Origin: Bacillota bacterium
GTDB lineage: Bacteria; Bacillota; Limnochordia; Darwinibacteriales; DTU012
Length of the DNA stretch: 64,000 bases
Reading direction: 5' to 3'
Assembly (NCBI GenBank): GCA_012840925.1
Contig: DUVS01000003.1
Span: 21,552-85,551 of the forward strand
A model generated the notes under the pieces. It made no database searches. It saw nothing but the letters and a program-made list of their open reading frames with translations, and was not told where the DNA came from. Made by a program: the position numbers and the translations under genes. Below, in pieces: positions 28,251-38,501 of this stretch (positions are counted from its first letter, which is position 1; each line of letters begins with the position of its first letter).

Positions 28251-29288
28251 TCATAATGCCTTTTCCATTGCCTTTGGTTTTGCAAAAATCATTCGCCCCG
28301 CTGCAGTCTGCAGCACACTGGTTACCATGACTCCAATCGTCTCGCCGATATAACGCCGCCCTCCGTCGACCACAATCATTGTTCCGTCATCCAGGTAGGC
28401 TACTCCCTGTCCTTGTTCTTTGCCGTCTTTGATTACATGAACCCGCAGTTCTTCTCCAGGGAGTACCACCGGCTTGACAGCATTGGCCAACTCATTGATG
28501 TTCAATACCGGAACTCCATGCAGCTCGCAAACTTTGTTGAGGTTAAAATCGTTGGTGATAACTTTTGCACCTAATTCTTTAGCCAGCTTGACCAGTTTTG
28601 AATCAACCTCGGTAATATCATCAAAATCGCGATCTAAAATCTGAACTGTAACATAGGGCTCTTTTTGGATTTTATTGAGAATATCCAACCCGCGGCGTCC
28701 CCGGTTGCGTTTAAGTACATCGGATGAATCCGCAATGTGCTGTAACTCATCCAATACAAAACTCGGGACGATTAAAGTCCCTTCTATGAAACCAGTTTTG
28801 GTTATATCACTGATCCGTCCATCAATAATCACACTTGTATCGAGAATCTTGGCACAGATACCATTTCTGTTTACCAAATATGGTGCGTTCTGTTTGTGAA
28901 ACAAGGTCACGATCTCTTCCCGTTTCTTTACCCCGATGGACCAGCCTAACACAGCCAGTATTGCTGTTAGAATCAAAGGCAAATAACCATTGGCGATTTC
29001 AACATTCTGCAAAGGAATAGACACCAAAATTGCAATTAAGATACCACAGACCAATCCAATTAATCCGCTTAAGATATCGCGCAAGTGGAGTTTCAACAAA
29101 CAGAGGAACATACGATCAAAAAATGGACTGATTGCTAATCCCAGTAATGCGCCCAATGAGACTGCGATGACAGTTAGGTAGGTAGGAGTGAAAGGAAAAC
29201 TAATCTCTAGACCAAGGAGATAATTTGCTGTCTGATATCCAAAAACTCCACCTAAGAATGTAAGAATAATGCGCAGGAATCCCTCCAA
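28251..29288 (-). CDS. Membrane PIN-TRAM domain protein (YacL family)
   Basis: About 345 residues. Four hydrophobic segments at about residues 8-135 are followed by a cytoplasmic PIN-type nuclease-like domain (about 150-270), with acidic residues in [11 protein letters not shown] and Ile-Thr-Asn-Asp-Phe-Asn. A TRAM RNA-binding domain (about 285-340) ends the protein. The conserved carD-yacL-ispD order supports the call; the biochemical role is unproven. A GTG lies within the ribosome-binding site upstream, so the TTG at 29288 is preferred. Confidence 0.9.
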   Translation of the reverse strand: MEGFLRIILTFLGGVFGYQTANYLLGLEISFPFTPTYLTVIAVSLGALLGLAISPFFDRMFLCLLKLHLRDILSGLIGLVCGILIAILVSIPLQNVEIANGYLPLILTAILAVLGWSIGVKKREEIVTLFHKQNAPYLVNRNGICAKILDTSVIIDGRISDITKTGFIEGTLIVPSFVLDELQHIADSSDVLKRNRGRRGLDILNKIQKEPYVTVQILDRDFDDITEVDSKLVKLAKELGAKVITNDFNLNKVCELHGVPVLNINELANAVKPVVLPGEELRVHVIKDGKEQGQGVAYLDDGTMIVVDGGRRYIGETIGVMVTSVLQTAAGRMIFAKPKAMEKAL

Positions 29289-29412
29289 TCTTATCCTCAC
29301 CTCCTTTTACCCTCTTAGTTACTACTTATTATTAGCCAATTAGAAAAAAGTATTCCAGATAAATCCGAATATTTCCCGGACAATGGAGCTTTAAAAACGG
29401 CTCAACCTCCTT

Positions 29413-29889
29413 TCAATCTAAATGACTGGAGATTAATGCGTCGATCTCGTTCTCTGTCGCGCCTGTAACCAAGACCAATTCACTGATTAAAATCTGGCGA
29501 GCTATGTCCAGCATTTTCCGCTCACCAGCAGACAAGCCTTTCTCATGGTCCCGAATGGTTAGGTTGCGCACCACCTCAGCAACCAAATATACATCACCAC
29601 TTTTGATCTTCTCCATGTTGGCGCGATACCGGCGGTTCCAATTGGAGGACATCTTCGTTTTCTGTCCTTTCAATACTTCGATCACATCGCCGGCTTCCTC
29701 TTTGCCAATTACTTGCCGGAGGCCTATCTCATCCACGGCATCCAATGGAATCATCACTCGCATATCGCCAATGGGCATAGCCATAATGTAATAGCGCCTT
29801 TTTTCGCCTAGGACTTCCCGTTCTTCAATGGCTTCGATAATTCCAGCACCATGCATGGGGTAAACTACTTTGTCCCCAACATTATACAA
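29413..29889 (-). CDS. carD: CarD/CdnL-like RNA polymerase-binding transcription regulator
   Basis: A 158-residue protein. The N-terminal RNA polymerase-interacting (Tudor-like) domain starts Met-Tyr-Asn-Val-Gly-Asp-Lys-Val-Val-Tyr-Pro. The C-terminal helical domain contains the Trp near residue 84 that contacts the promoter upstream fork in the family. It stabilises open complexes at rRNA and other promoters in characterised members. It is transcribed from its own promoter 70 bp upstream. Confidence 0.93.
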   Translation of the reverse strand: MYNVGDKVVYPMHGAGIIEAIEEREVLGEKRRYYIMAMPIGDMRVMIPLDAVDEIGLRQVIGKEEAGDVIEVLKGQKTKMSSNWNRRYRANMEKIKSGDVYLVAEVVRNLTIRDHEKGLSAGERKMLDIARQILISELVLVTGATENEIDALISSHLD

Positions 29890-29958
29890 AGCCAGAACCT
29901 CCTATCTGCCCTTTTGCTTTCAACAGATCCTAACGGGCTTCATTTAGGTATCATTTTC

Positions 29959-29987
29959 AATTTATCACTTTTAAAGCAAAAAGTCAA
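29959..29987 (-). promoter_or_regulatory. Sigma-A promoter of carD
   Basis: Minus strand: TTGACT (29987-29982), 17-bp spacer, TAAATT (29964-29959). The 174-bp gap between disA and carD also holds an ATCCGCA / TGCGGAT inverted repeat that may be the weak end of the disA transcript. Confidence 0.8.
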
Positions 29988-30063
29988 TTACATTCCTATA
30001 TCCGCATCGCACACCTAATTATTTTGCGGATTCCGTATTGGAGATTCTCTCTACTGGCAGATG

Positions 30064-31137
30064 CTACAGGTGCCGGTCCAGTAAAACCTGTTCCCGAATC
30101 CGCCGCAGTCCCTCCTGGATCGCTTTAGCACGGACTTCACCGATTCCCTCAACATCATCAAGTTCTTCAATGGACGCGTCGCAGATATCGGGGAAAAAAT
30201 GGAACTTGTCAACCAAGTTCTCAATAACGGGCATGGGTAGGCGGGGGATCTTGTTCAGAATCCGAAATCCTTTAGGGGTAACTGCTTGTTCCAGACTGCT
30301 GGAACCACTGTAGCCCAGAGCGCGGCCGATCAATGGCAAGTTCAACAAATCTTCCGAATCCCAGCTTACGATCTCGTTCCAGATCTCTTCCGGGGATTTT
30401 TCCGTATCCCCACAATAGTCTTTGGCCACCAACAGCCCTTCGTCAGCAATGTCTGTCATTGACTCTTCCAGCTGCATCTTCACCAAGCGGCCTTCTGAGC
30501 CTAGTTGGACAATGTACCGTTCAATCTCATGTGCAATCCTGACCACCATTTGACTTCTCTGGATAACGGTGGCCACATCGAAGACAGTTACAAAATTCTC
30601 GAATTCCAAAGCACTTAAGTTAATCAATGACTGCTGCATGACGCTCTTGTATTTGTCCAGTGTCGAGAGAGCCTGGTTGGCTTTGGCCAGGATCACACTG
30701 ACATCACGGACCACATATTTGTTGTTTCCCCAATACATGGTAATCACATTGCGCCTTTGGGAAATGGCTATTACCAGCTGATTTGTCTGCTTGGCCACCC
30801 GTTCGGCCGTACGATGCCTGGTGCCGGTCTCAAAACTGGGAATCATGTGATCAGGTGTCAGCTGCACATTCGCATACAATATCCGCTTGGCATCACTGGA
30901 CAAGACAATAGCTCCATCCATCTTGGCCAGCTCATACAGTGCTGACGGGTGCATCTCAGCATCAATCTTGAAACCACCATTGACCATGCCCATGATATCC
31001 GGACTATCGCCGACCACAATCAAACCACCAGTCCGGGCCCTCAGCACATTTTCCAACGCTTCATACAAATGCGTTCCTGGTGCTACAAGACTAAGGTTTT
31101 TCAAGAATAACTGTTCTTGATCAGCCGCTTCTTTCAT
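30064..31137 (-). CDS. disA: DNA integrity scanning protein DisA, diadenylate cyclase
   Basis: Makes c-di-AMP and monitors branched DNA before sporulation. It has 357 residues. The N-terminal DAC domain contains Asp-Gly-Ala (about 74-76) and Arg-His-Arg-Thr-Ala-Glu-Arg (about 107-113). A helical linker and a C-terminal helix-hairpin-helix DNA-binding domain follow. Its start lies 3 bp after the radA stop, the conserved radA-disA pair. Confidence 0.97.
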   Translation of the reverse strand: MKEAADQEQLFLKNLSLVAPGTHLYEALENVLRARTGGLIVVGDSPDIMGMVNGGFKIDAEMHPSALYELAKMDGAIVLSSDAKRILYANVQLTPDHMIPSFETGTRHRTAERVAKQTNQLVIAISQRRNVITMYWGNNKYVVRDVSVILAKANQALSTLDKYKSVMQQSLINLSALEFENFVTVFDVATVIQRSQMVVRIAHEIERYIVQLGSEGRLVKMQLEESMTDIADEGLLVAKDYCGDTEKSPEEIWNEIVSWDSEDLLNLPLIGRALGYSGSSSLEQAVTPKGFRILNKIPRLPMPVIENLVDKFHFFPDICDASIEELDDVEGIGEVRAKAIQEGLRRIREQVLLDRHL

Positions 31138-31140
31138 CCA

Positions 31141-32520
31141 TTAACCCCCTCTCGCTGATTCGCTAAAAACTGACTGTAAAGCTTCGGACACAGTCTTTAC
31201 TTTCGTCACTTTAAGATCTGAATTCATCGGCTCGCTACCGGCGGGAATCACTACTCGGGTAAACCCTAGTTTGCTTAGTTCCTTCATGCGCAGATCAAGA
31301 TGACTGACTGCCCGAATCTCGCCTGACAATCCCACTTCACCGATTACAGCCAGGTCAGGGGGTATAATCAAATTGCGATAGCTGCTGGCTATGGCACAGG
31401 CAATGCCTAAGTCCACTCCGGGTTCGGTCAGCCTGAAACCGCCGGCGACATTGACAAACACATCTTGAGTCTGCAGATGATATCCCTGCCTTTTCTCCAA
31501 CACGGCCAGAATAATTGAAAACCGTTGATAATCAACACCGGTGGCCTGGCGCCTTGGTGTCCCGCTGAAAGGGGTTTGAGCAACTAACGACTGAATTTCT
31601 ACCAGAAACGGCCGTGTTCCTTCCAGGCAGGGCACTACCACTGATCCTGAGCTGTCAACCGGCCGCTCCGCCAAAAACAGCCCAGAAGGATTGTCAACCT
31701 GGTTCAGTCCCTGGCTGGTCATGGCAAAGACGCCAACTTCGTTCGTGGAACCAAAGCGATTCTTGACTCCCCTGATAATTCGAACCGATTGATCATGGCC
31801 ACCTTCAAAATACAAGACATAGTCGACAGCATGTTCCAGGACTTTAGGGCCAGCCAGCGCCCCTCCCTTGGTCACATGCCCAACCAGAATAATCGAAATT
31901 CCCAAGCCTTTGGCCAGCCTTAAAAAGAATGCAGCTGCCTCCCGTACTTGTCCTACACTACCTGGAGCCGAACCCAGCTCTGACAGATACATTGTCTGGA
32001 TCGAGTCAATGATCACCAGCTTTGGCTTGAGCGACTCCAAGTGCTCGCCAATAGTCTGAACATCAGATTCAGCAAGCACAACCAACCGTTCTGTCAGCAA
32101 ATGCAGACGCTGAGCCCTGAGCTTTAGCTGGCTCAAAGATTCTTCGCCGGAGACATACAAAACTGTGCCATGAGTCATGGCTGTATTGGCTGCCACTTGC
32201 ATCAAAAGCGTCGATTTGCCGACTCCAGGCTCGCCGCCAAGCAATCCTAACGATCCCGGTACAATCCCGCCGCCTAACACCCGATCCAACTCGGCAATAC
32301 CTGTAGTGAAACGTTCTTCAGCAGTTGACGCCACATCGGTGATCGGAATTGGCATTCTGCCTGCAGGCGCAGCCGTCCAGGATGTATGCTTCGCAGTGCC
32401 ACGGTTGATCTTTTCCTCAACCAGCGTGTTCCACTCGCCGCACCCGGAACATCTCCCCATCCATTTTGGGTAATCAGCACCACAGTTTTGACAGACAAAC
32501 CGGACGATAGACTTGGACAT
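31141..32520 (-). CDS. radA: DNA repair protein RadA
   Basis: RecA-like branch-migration ATPase, 459 residues. The N-terminal four-Cys zinc finger (Cys-Gln-Asn-Cys ... Cys-Ser-Gly-Cys) spans about residues 9-30. Walker A is Gly-Glu-Pro-Gly-Val-Gly-Lys-Ser-Thr. The RadA-specific Lys-Asn-Arg-Phe-Gly motif and a C-terminal Lon-protease-like domain are present. It has its own promoter, separate from the clpC operon terminator. Confidence 0.97.
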   Translation of the reverse strand: MSKSIVRFVCQNCGADYPKWMGRCSGCGEWNTLVEEKINRGTAKHTSWTAAPAGRMPIPITDVASTAEERFTTGIAELDRVLGGGIVPGSLGLLGGEPGVGKSTLLMQVAANTAMTHGTVLYVSGEESLSQLKLRAQRLHLLTERLVVLAESDVQTIGEHLESLKPKLVIIDSIQTMYLSELGSAPGSVGQVREAAAFFLRLAKGLGISIILVGHVTKGGALAGPKVLEHAVDYVLYFEGGHDQSVRIIRGVKNRFGSTNEVGVFAMTSQGLNQVDNPSGLFLAERPVDSSGSVVVPCLEGTRPFLVEIQSLVAQTPFSGTPRRQATGVDYQRFSIILAVLEKRQGYHLQTQDVFVNVAGGFRLTEPGVDLGIACAIASSYRNLIIPPDLAVIGEVGLSGEIRAVSHLDLRMKELSKLGFTRVVIPAGSEPMNSDLKVTKVKTVSEALQSVFSESARGG

Positions 32521-32552
32521 TGCACCGCTCCTAAGTGATAATTTCCAAAATT

Positions 32553-32581
32553 ATTATATCACTTCGTGATCGTAGATACAA
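32553..32581 (-). promoter_or_regulatory. Sigma-A promoter of radA-disA
   Basis: Minus strand: TTGTAT (32581-32576), 17-bp spacer, TATAAT (32558-32553). It is placed directly after the clpC terminator T-run. Confidence 0.75.
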
Positions 32582-32610
32582 TAAAGTAAAGCTAGGACAA
32601 TAGCCCTAGC
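32582..32610 (-). terminator. Terminator of the ctsR-mcsAB-clpC operon
   Basis: The stem GCTAGG / CCTAGC (32591-32610) has an 8-nt loop and is followed on the minus strand by TTTACTTTATT. It lies 25 bp after the clpC stop. Confidence 0.75.
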
Positions 32611-32635
32611 TTAATCTATTGTAACTTACAGTTAC

Positions 32636-35050
32636 CTAGGAAAATACCAGTTCCCCGTCTTTGCTGTCGATGTGAACTGTTTCTCCATCGCTGTATTTTC
32701 CCTGCAAGATTAACTCTGCCAGCGGGTTTTCGATCATCTTCTGAATTGCCCTCCGCAGCGGCCGTGCGCCAAAATCAGGGTCATACCCGCTGTCAGCCAC
32801 CAGTTCTTTTGCTGCGTCGCTAACCTCAAGCGTAATCCGCTTTTCCTGCAATTGCTGTTTCAATTCCTTGAGCATGATGTCGATGATTCGAGAGATATGC
32901 TGACGATTTAAGGCATGGAAGACAATAATCTCATCGATCCGGTTGAGAAATTCCGGCCGGAAAGTGCGCTTTAGTTCTTCCATCACTTTCTCTTTCATAG
33001 CCTGGTAGTTGTCCAGTTCACTCTCGGTAATCCTGAACCCGATGGAACTCTCCCGTTGGATTTGCTGGGCGCCCACGTTCGAGGTCATAATCACCACTGT
33101 GTTGCGGAAATCTACAGTCCTTCCCTTGGAGTCTGTCAACCGCCCGTCCTCTAAGACTTGAAGCAAGACGTTGAAGACTTCCGGATGTGCTTTTTCAATT
33201 TCATCAAACAGCACTACGGAGTAGGGCTTGCGCCGCACCCTTTCCGTCAATTGGCCGGCTTCTTCATAGCCAACGTATCCCGGAGGCGCCCCCACCAACC
33301 TTGACACACTGTGGCGTTCCATATACTCGGACATGTCAATGCGGATCATGGCGTCTTCATCACCAAACAAAGCTTCCGCCAAGGCCTTGGCCAACTCGCT
33401 TTTCCCCACTCCTGTGGGGCCCAGAAAAATGAACGATCCTACAGGGCGTTTCGGATCCTTCAATCCGGCAAAAGCGCGGCGAATTGCTTTGGATAGAGCC
33501 TCGATTGCCTCATCCTGTGACACAACCCGCTCGTGCAGAATCTCCTCCAAATTCAACAACCGCTCTGATTCCTCCTGGGCAACCTGCTTGACGGGAATTC
33601 CTGTCCAGCTCGCCACCACATCAGCAATATCATGCTCGTCAACGATCGCTTCCTGACGGCCTTGATTGCTCTTCCATTCGGAACGGATCTCTTCCAGCTG
33701 ATCACGGAGTTTCTGCTCCTGATCCCGCAGGGAGGCGGCCTTTTCAAATTCTTCGTTCTTGATTGCTGCTTCCTTTTCGATCTTAAGCTCTTCCACTTTT
33801 GCTTCCAGTTCTTTCAGATCCTGCGGCACAACCAGCCCCCTCAGCCTCACCTTGGAAGCGGCTTCATCCAACAAATCGATAGCTTTGTCCGGCAAAAAGC
33901 GATCAGAAATATATCTGCTCGATAAAATGGCAGCAGCTTCGATTGCCTTGTCGCTAATCTGGACGCGATGGTGCGCTTCATAGCGATCCCTCAACCCTTG
34001 GAGGATGGCAATGGTCTCTTCCACCGTTGGTTCATCCACCTGAACCGGCTGGAACCTGCGCTCCAAAGCTGCATCCTTCTCCACATGCTTGCGGTATTCA
34101 TCCAGAGTTGTGGCGCCAATGGCTTGAATTTCTCCCCTGGCCAGGGCCGGTTTAAGAATATTGGAAGCATCTATAGCTCCTTCAGCGGCACCGGCGCCAA
34201 TAATGGTATGCATCTCGTCGATAAACAGAATCACATCTTGAGCCTGGCGAATCTCGTCCATCACCTTTTTCAGCCGTTCTTCGAATTCACCGCGGAATTT
34301 CGAACCGGCCACCAGCGATCCCATGTCCAGGGCAACGACCCGTTTGTTAAACAGGTTTTCCGGTACATCGCTGTTGACAATTTTCAATGCCAAACCTTCG
34401 GCAATAGCTGTTTTTCCCACTCCCGGCTCACCAATCAGGACCGGATTGTTCTTTGTACGGCGGCTGAGAATTTGGATTACCCGTTCAATTTCCTTGTCCC
34501 GGCCGATCACCGGATCCAGTTTCCCTTGCCGTGCCATTTCTGTCAAATCCCGCCCGAACTGATCCAAAGTCGGAGTTTTTGTCCGCCTTGCCCCACCGGC
34601 AGCCCCAGGATGGACATGGCCTCCGAGAAGTTCAATGACTTGCTTACGCATACTTTCCAGATCAATATCCAGGTTCCGCAGGATTTGAGCGGCAACACCT
34701 TCCCCTTCCCGGACTAGTCCCAGTAAAATGTGCTCTGTGCCGATATAAGTGTGGCCTAATTGGCGTGCTTCATCAATGGCCAGCTCGAAGACACGCTTGG
34801 TCCGGGGCGTGAATCCGATAGCCCCTTGGAAGGCAGCCTCGCCTCTGCCGATCACATTCTCGATTTCCTGCCTTACTTTATCAAGACTGACCCCCATGGC
34901 CGTCAGCGCCTTGGCACCGACACCTTCTCCCTCGGCAATCAAACCAAGCAGAATATGCTCGGTACCAACAACGTTATGGCCTAACCGGCGTGCTTCTTCT
35001 TGAGCAAGGACGATAACTTTCTGGGCTCGATCAGTAAATCTGCCGAACAT
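32636..35050 (-). CDS. clpC: ATP-dependent Clp protease ATP-binding subunit ClpC
   Basis: HSP100 unfoldase that feeds ClpP; in Bacillus it is guided by MecA or by McsB phosphoarginine marks. It has 804 residues from the ATG at 35050 (Met-Phe-Gly-Arg-Phe-Thr). The order is two N-terminal Clp-N repeats (1-145), AAA-1 with Gly-Glu-Pro-Gly-Val-Gly-Lys-Thr, a UVR-containing middle domain (about 420-455), and AAA-2 with Gly-Pro-Thr-Gly-Val-Gly-Lys-Ser. It is last in the CtsR operon. Confidence 0.98.
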   Translation of the reverse strand: MFGRFTDRAQKVIVLAQEEARRLGHNVVGTEHILLGLIAEGEGVGAKALTAMGVSLDKVRQEIENVIGRGEAAFQGAIGFTPRTKRVFELAIDEARQLGHTYIGTEHILLGLVREGEGVAAQILRNLDIDLESMRKQVIELLGGHVHPGAAGGARRTKTPTLDQFGRDLTEMARQGKLDPVIGRDKEIERVIQILSRRTKNNPVLIGEPGVGKTAIAEGLALKIVNSDVPENLFNKRVVALDMGSLVAGSKFRGEFEERLKKVMDEIRQAQDVILFIDEMHTIIGAGAAEGAIDASNILKPALARGEIQAIGATTLDEYRKHVEKDAALERRFQPVQVDEPTVEETIAILQGLRDRYEAHHRVQISDKAIEAAAILSSRYISDRFLPDKAIDLLDEAASKVRLRGLVVPQDLKELEAKVEELKIEKEAAIKNEEFEKAASLRDQEQKLRDQLEEIRSEWKSNQGRQEAIVDEHDIADVVASWTGIPVKQVAQEESERLLNLEEILHERVVSQDEAIEALSKAIRRAFAGLKDPKRPVGSFIFLGPTGVGKSELAKALAEALFGDEDAMIRIDMSEYMERHSVSRLVGAPPGYVGYEEAGQLTERVRRKPYSVVLFDEIEKAHPEVFNVLLQVLEDGRLTDSKGRTVDFRNTVVIMTSNVGAQQIQRESSIGFRITESELDNYQAMKEKVMEELKRTFRPEFLNRIDEIIVFHALNRQHISRIIDIMLKELKQQLQEKRITLEVSDAAKELVADSGYDPDFGARPLRRAIQKMIENPLAELILQGKYSDGETVHIDSKDGELVFS

Positions 35051-35069
35051 AAACACCATCCTCTCTAAA

Positions 35070-36095
35070 TTAGCGGTTGAGTCGTTCCCTAATCAAACTG
35101 GCACGCAGGCGATCCCGCTCTTGTGCCGGTAAACTCTGGCCCATCATTTTTTGTAAATGAGCCGAACGGATTTCCACCATTAGCTTTTTCACCAGGCCCC
35201 GATCTAAATCATGAATGAGTCCCAGGTCGATGCCTAGCAGAACAGTGGACAGCAAGTCCAAGGCCTCTTTGGTGGAGATGATTCTGGCATGGGCCAACAA
35301 GCCGTAAGCCCGATAGATCTGATCTTCGCTCTCAGGAAGGTTATGCTCCTGAAGGTATTTCCGGGCTTGTCGTTCGCTGGCAGTGATCTGTTCTGCCACC
35401 CTGGCCAAATGCTCCAGCATATCTGATTCTGAATGGCCCAGCGAAACTTGGTTGGAGATTTGGTAAATGCTGCCGTAAGACTCACTGCCTTCCCCGTATA
35501 AACCCCGCACCACCAGGCCAAATTGGGAAACTGATTTCAGCACATTCCCTAATTGATTGATTCTGGCCAAGCCAGGTAAATGCAGCATTAATGATCCTCG
35601 CATCCCAGTACCTACATTGGTGGGACAGGCCGTCAAGTAACCGATATCCGGATCAAAAGCATAATCGACATTGGCTTCAATCAAATCATCCACACGGTTA
35701 GCCAATTCCCATGCCTCATTAAGCTGCAGGCCTGGCATTAACACCTGAATTCTGAAGTGATCTTCTTCATTGACCATGATGCTGATATCTTCATTTTCAG
35801 AGAGGATCAGCCCCTTGTTGCTGGTTTTCTTAGTATGTTCAGGGCTGATCAAATGTTTCTCCATCAGAATTTGCCTTTCCAGTTCATCAACTTCTGCCAA
35901 ATCGAGAAACCGGAAACTGGCCAGCTGGTCTAAGCCGCCTGAAAGTTCTTTTGCCGTTTTCATCACTTGCTTGGCCTGATCACGGTTTGCTGTAGCTGGA
36001 AAGGGGAGCTTAGCCAGATTGCGCGCCAATCTGATCCGTGTACCCAGACAAATGTCCCCCTGCGGGCCGTCTTTTTTTGTCCATGATTTACTCAT
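35070..36095 (-). CDS. mcsB: Protein-arginine kinase McsB
   Basis: Phosphoarginine kinase that marks CtsR and damaged proteins for ClpCP. It has 341 residues with the phosphagen-kinase fold: [10 protein letters not shown] N-terminally, and [10 protein letters not shown] around the active-site cysteine. The ATG at 36095 has GGGAGGGG upstream and overlaps no coding sequence; it starts 2 bp before the last base of the mcsA stop. Confidence 0.97.
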   Translation of the reverse strand: MSKSWTKKDGPQGDICLGTRIRLARNLAKLPFPATANRDQAKQVMKTAKELSGGLDQLASFRFLDLAEVDELERQILMEKHLISPEHTKKTSNKGLILSENEDISIMVNEEDHFRIQVLMPGLQLNEAWELANRVDDLIEANVDYAFDPDIGYLTACPTNVGTGMRGSLMLHLPGLARINQLGNVLKSVSQFGLVVRGLYGEGSESYGSIYQISNQVSLGHSESDMLEHLARVAEQITASERQARKYLQEHNLPESEDQIYRAYGLLAHARIISTKEALDLLSTVLLGIDLGLIHDLDRGLVKKLMVEIRSAHLQKMMGQSLPAQERDRLRASLIRERLNR

Positions 36096-36096
36096 T

Positions 36097-36597
36097 TTAC
36101 TTCCCCTCCCCGTGGGATTGGCGCTCCAAAGCCCGAATCTGGTCGCGAATTCTAGCTGCTTCTTCATAGTTTTCCATACTGATCACCTGCTGCAGCCTCT
36201 CCCGCAACGTTCTAATCTGCCGCTCGACACTCAAGGTGGCGTAGCCTTGGGCAGGAACCTTTCCTTCATGATGATTGCTTCCGTGCAGTCTGCGTAATAA
36301 CGGTTCAATCTCATCCCTGAACGTTTCATAACAATCACTGCATCCAAACTGATTCAGTTCCCGAAAATCTTCCATTGTAAGCCGGCAGGTAGGGCACTGT
36401 TTAGGACGGACCAGTTTGCCGCTGAAAGGTGCATAATCAAACAGGCTAGCAAAAAGATTGGGCAGATCAATGTTTAGTCCAAACTCGCCCAACTCTTTGG
36501 CACAATTCTGGCACAGATGGGCTTCCGTCTTCTCTCCGTTAACTATTTTCGTCACATGGACACTGGCAGTTTCCTTCTGACACTTTTCGCACAACAT
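36097..36597 (-). CDS. mcsA: McsA, activator of McsB
   Basis: Zinc-finger partner that activates the McsB kinase, 166 residues. Four Cys-x2-Cys type pairs lie in the first 95 residues (Cys-Glu-Lys-Cys, Cys-Gln-Asn-Cys, Cys-Pro-Thr-Cys, Cys-Ser-Asp-Cys). A C-terminal UVR motif is at about residues 125-160. It lies between ctsR and mcsB. Confidence 0.96.
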   Translation of the reverse strand: MLCEKCQKETASVHVTKIVNGEKTEAHLCQNCAKELGEFGLNIDLPNLFASLFDYAPFSGKLVRPKQCPTCRLTMEDFRELNQFGCSDCYETFRDEIEPLLRRLHGSNHHEGKVPAQGYATLSVERQIRTLRERLQQVISMENYEEAARIRDQIRALERQSHGEGK

Positions 36598-36600
36598 GGT

Positions 36601-37074
36601 TCACACCTCGTTCTGTTTGTCGCACTGCATGGTCAGGATCACCAAACCCCGCAGTAAACTGGCACGTAAGGTTGCCTTACCCTGAGCAATCTGGGCTGTC
36701 TCTCGTTGGAGGATAGCCCGGATTACTCGCACCTGCTGCCTGGTCAAGACCCCTAAATCATGGAAGCTGGCCAGAAACTGCTCCGCTTCACTCTCACTGA
36801 TCTGAAGGCCAATCTCCAATACCAGCTGCTCAGCCATGTTAAGGCGATCGGCTTTGGTCACCCGGGCAATGCGGATGTACCCGCCACCGCCACGGCGGCT
36901 CTCAATCAAATAGCCTCGTTCCAGGGTAAAGCGAGTAGCCAGAACATAATTTATTTGTGAAGGCACGCAGCTGAAAAGCTCTGCCAATTCAGCTCGGCTT
37001 AATGCTATCGCCTCATTTTCACTCCTATGGAGCTGCTGCTTAATATAACTCTCGATCAAATCTGCCAGACTCAT
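36601..37074 (-). CDS. ctsR: Transcriptional repressor CtsR
   Basis: Heat-sensitive repressor of class III stress genes, 157 residues from the ATG at 37074 (preceded by AAAGGAGG). The winged helix-turn-helix and the temperature-sensing glycine-rich loop Arg-Arg-Gly-Gly-Gly-Gly-Tyr at about residues 60-66 are clear. A matching operator lies directly upstream, so it represses its own operon. Confidence 0.97.
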   Translation of the reverse strand: MSLADLIESYIKQQLHRSENEAIALSRAELAELFSCVPSQINYVLATRFTLERGYLIESRRGGGGYIRIARVTKADRLNMAEQLVLEIGLQISESEAEQFLASFHDLGVLTRQQVRVIRAILQRETAQIAQGKATLRASLLRGLVILTMQCDKQNEV

Positions 37075-37088
37075 CTTGCGCCTCCTTT

Positions 37089-37120
37089 TCTGACCATATT
37101 TGACCTTCGCTATTATTATA
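37089..37120 (-). promoter_or_regulatory. ctsR promoter with CtsR operator
   Basis: A TATAAT box (37120-37115) is preceded by TGC, an extended -10 signature. Just downstream lies a direct heptad repeat GGTCAAA-TAT-GGTCAGA (37105-37089), one base off the known CtsR consensus RGTCAAA-NAN-RGTCAAA. It covers the transcription start region, where bound repressor would block initiation. Confidence 0.9.
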
Positions 37121-37276
37121 GCATTATTGAACAAACTTATAGCAAACATGATTGTTTTTAGTCAGGTAACGTCAGGACCCGTTTTCCTCGTTTTTGGCTG
37201 GTTTGCTTTTAGTATCACAGGTTTTAGCAATAATCCTATCTTTGCGGCATATCAATTAGCAACGGGGGGTGGCTGT

Positions 37277-37870
37277 ATGATCAACATCATCTGGTTTGCC
37301 ATGCTGGCTTGTGGCGTACTTGCTGCCGCAGTGAACGGTGATATCCAAACAGTGACCCGGGCCACCATCAGCGGTGCAGAAGACGCTGTGAAAACAGCTT
37401 TCAACCTAATCGGAGTGATTGCTTTATGGTCCGGGCTGATCAAGATAGCTGAAGATGCAGGGCTCATGCAGCTGTTGGCCAAATTGATCCAACCCCTGGC
37501 CAGGGCATTGTTCCCTGAGGTCCCTCGAGATCACCCGGCTATAGGCGCCATCATCCTGAGTATGAGCGCAAATCTTCTGGGATTGGGCAATGCCTGTACA
37601 CCGTTGGGAATCAAGGCCATGGAAGAACTGCAAAAGTTGAATGCCAGCAAAGAAACTGCAAGTAATAGTATGTGCACTTTCGTGGCAATCACCGCATCAA
37701 GCCTGACTCTAATCCCTACAACCGTGATTGCCTTGAGAGCTGCAGCAAAGTCTGTCAACCCTACAGCCATTGTGGGAACTACAATTGTGGCCACTGCCGC
37801 GTCAACAATGGCTGCCATCGTTGCCGATTACCTATTCAGAAAAACTGACAGAGGAGGAATGAAGCTGTGA
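37277..37870 (+). CDS. spmA: Spore maturation protein A
   Basis: Membrane protein linked to spore-core dehydration in Bacillus and Clostridium, 197 residues, the same size as the Bacillus protein. The ATG at 37277 follows GGGGGG; an upstream open frame has no family similarity. It has several hydrophobic segments and the nucleoside-recognition (Gate) type core with Asn-Leu-Leu-Gly-Leu-Gly-Asn-Ala. It overlaps spmB by 4 bp. Divergent from ctsR, with about 200 bp between. Confidence 0.95.
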   Translation: MINIIWFAMLACGVLAAAVNGDIQTVTRATISGAEDAVKTAFNLIGVIALWSGLIKIAEDAGLMQLLAKLIQPLARALFPEVPRDHPAIGAIILSMSANLLGLGNACTPLGIKAMEELQKLNASKETASNSMCTFVAITASSLTLIPTTVIALRAAAKSVNPTAIVGTTIVATAASTMAAIVADYLFRKTDRGGMKL

Positions 37871-38403
37871 TTTCGGTGATTAATTTCATTTCTGCCTGGG
37901 CTGTTCCTGCATTGTTGATTATCATTCCTTTGATTGGTATAGCCCGCAAGGTGCCTGTCTATGAAAGCTTTGTCCAAGGTGCTAAAGAAGGGTTTACAAC
38001 TGCAGTGCGAATCATCCCTTTTTTAGTAGCGATGTTCGTAGCCATCAGGATTTTTCAACAAACGGGCATGATGCAGTATCTGGTTGACCTCCTTTCACCC
38101 GTTACTTCCCGGATCGGGATCCCCGATGAGTTGATCCCCTTAGCTCTGATTAGGCCTCTTTCCGGATCCGGCGCTTTGGGCATGCTGGCGGCAATTATCA
38201 AAGCTCATGGACCTGATTCATTGACCGGATTGATCGCTTCTACAATGCAAGGCAGTACGGAAACAACGTTCTATGTCCTCACTGTCTATTTTGGCGCTGT
38301 TGGTGTCCGCAAGATTCGTCACAGCTTGCCTGCTGCCCTTGTATCGGACTTAGCTGGATTCTTGGTGTCCACTTATATCGTCTACCTGGTTTTTGGCCAG
38401 TAG
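37867..38403 (+). CDS. spmB: Spore maturation protein B
   Basis: Partner of SpmA, 178 residues, hydrophobic, with the Gate-type core Arg-Pro-Leu-Ser-Gly-Ser-Gly-Ala-Leu-Gly. The GTG start overlaps the spmA stop. The spmA-spmB pair is conserved in endospore formers. Confidence 0.95.
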   Translation: MISVINFISAWAVPALLIIIPLIGIARKVPVYESFVQGAKEGFTTAVRIIPFLVAMFVAIRIFQQTGMMQYLVDLLSPVTSRIGIPDELIPLALIRPLSGSGALGMLAAIIKAHGPDSLTGLIASTMQGSTETTFYVLTVYFGAVGVRKIRHSLPAALVSDLAGFLVSTYIVYLVFGQ

Positions 38404-38501
38404 CAGCTTGATACCGGCCTTGCCATTTTTTGGCATAAAAATGGACTTGCCTGCACATACTGGTAGTAGATGGGAATCAAAAGTCAACCGGAGGTATGGC
38501 C

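Noticed and set aside
28675..29181. Plus-strand short frames opposite the PIN/TRAM gene
   Set aside because: They are mirror frames of a conserved coding region and lack start signals.
37215..37262. Sigma-E-like promoter before spmA (CAATAAT, 13 bp, CATATCAA)
   Set aside because: Several mismatches to the sigma-E consensus at both boxes; it could be chance in an AT-rich gap, although sporulation control of spmA would be expected.
38423..38444. CCATTTTT / AAAAATGG hairpin after spmB as terminator
   Set aside because: The stem is almost only A-T and is not followed by a T-run; it may be chance symmetry.
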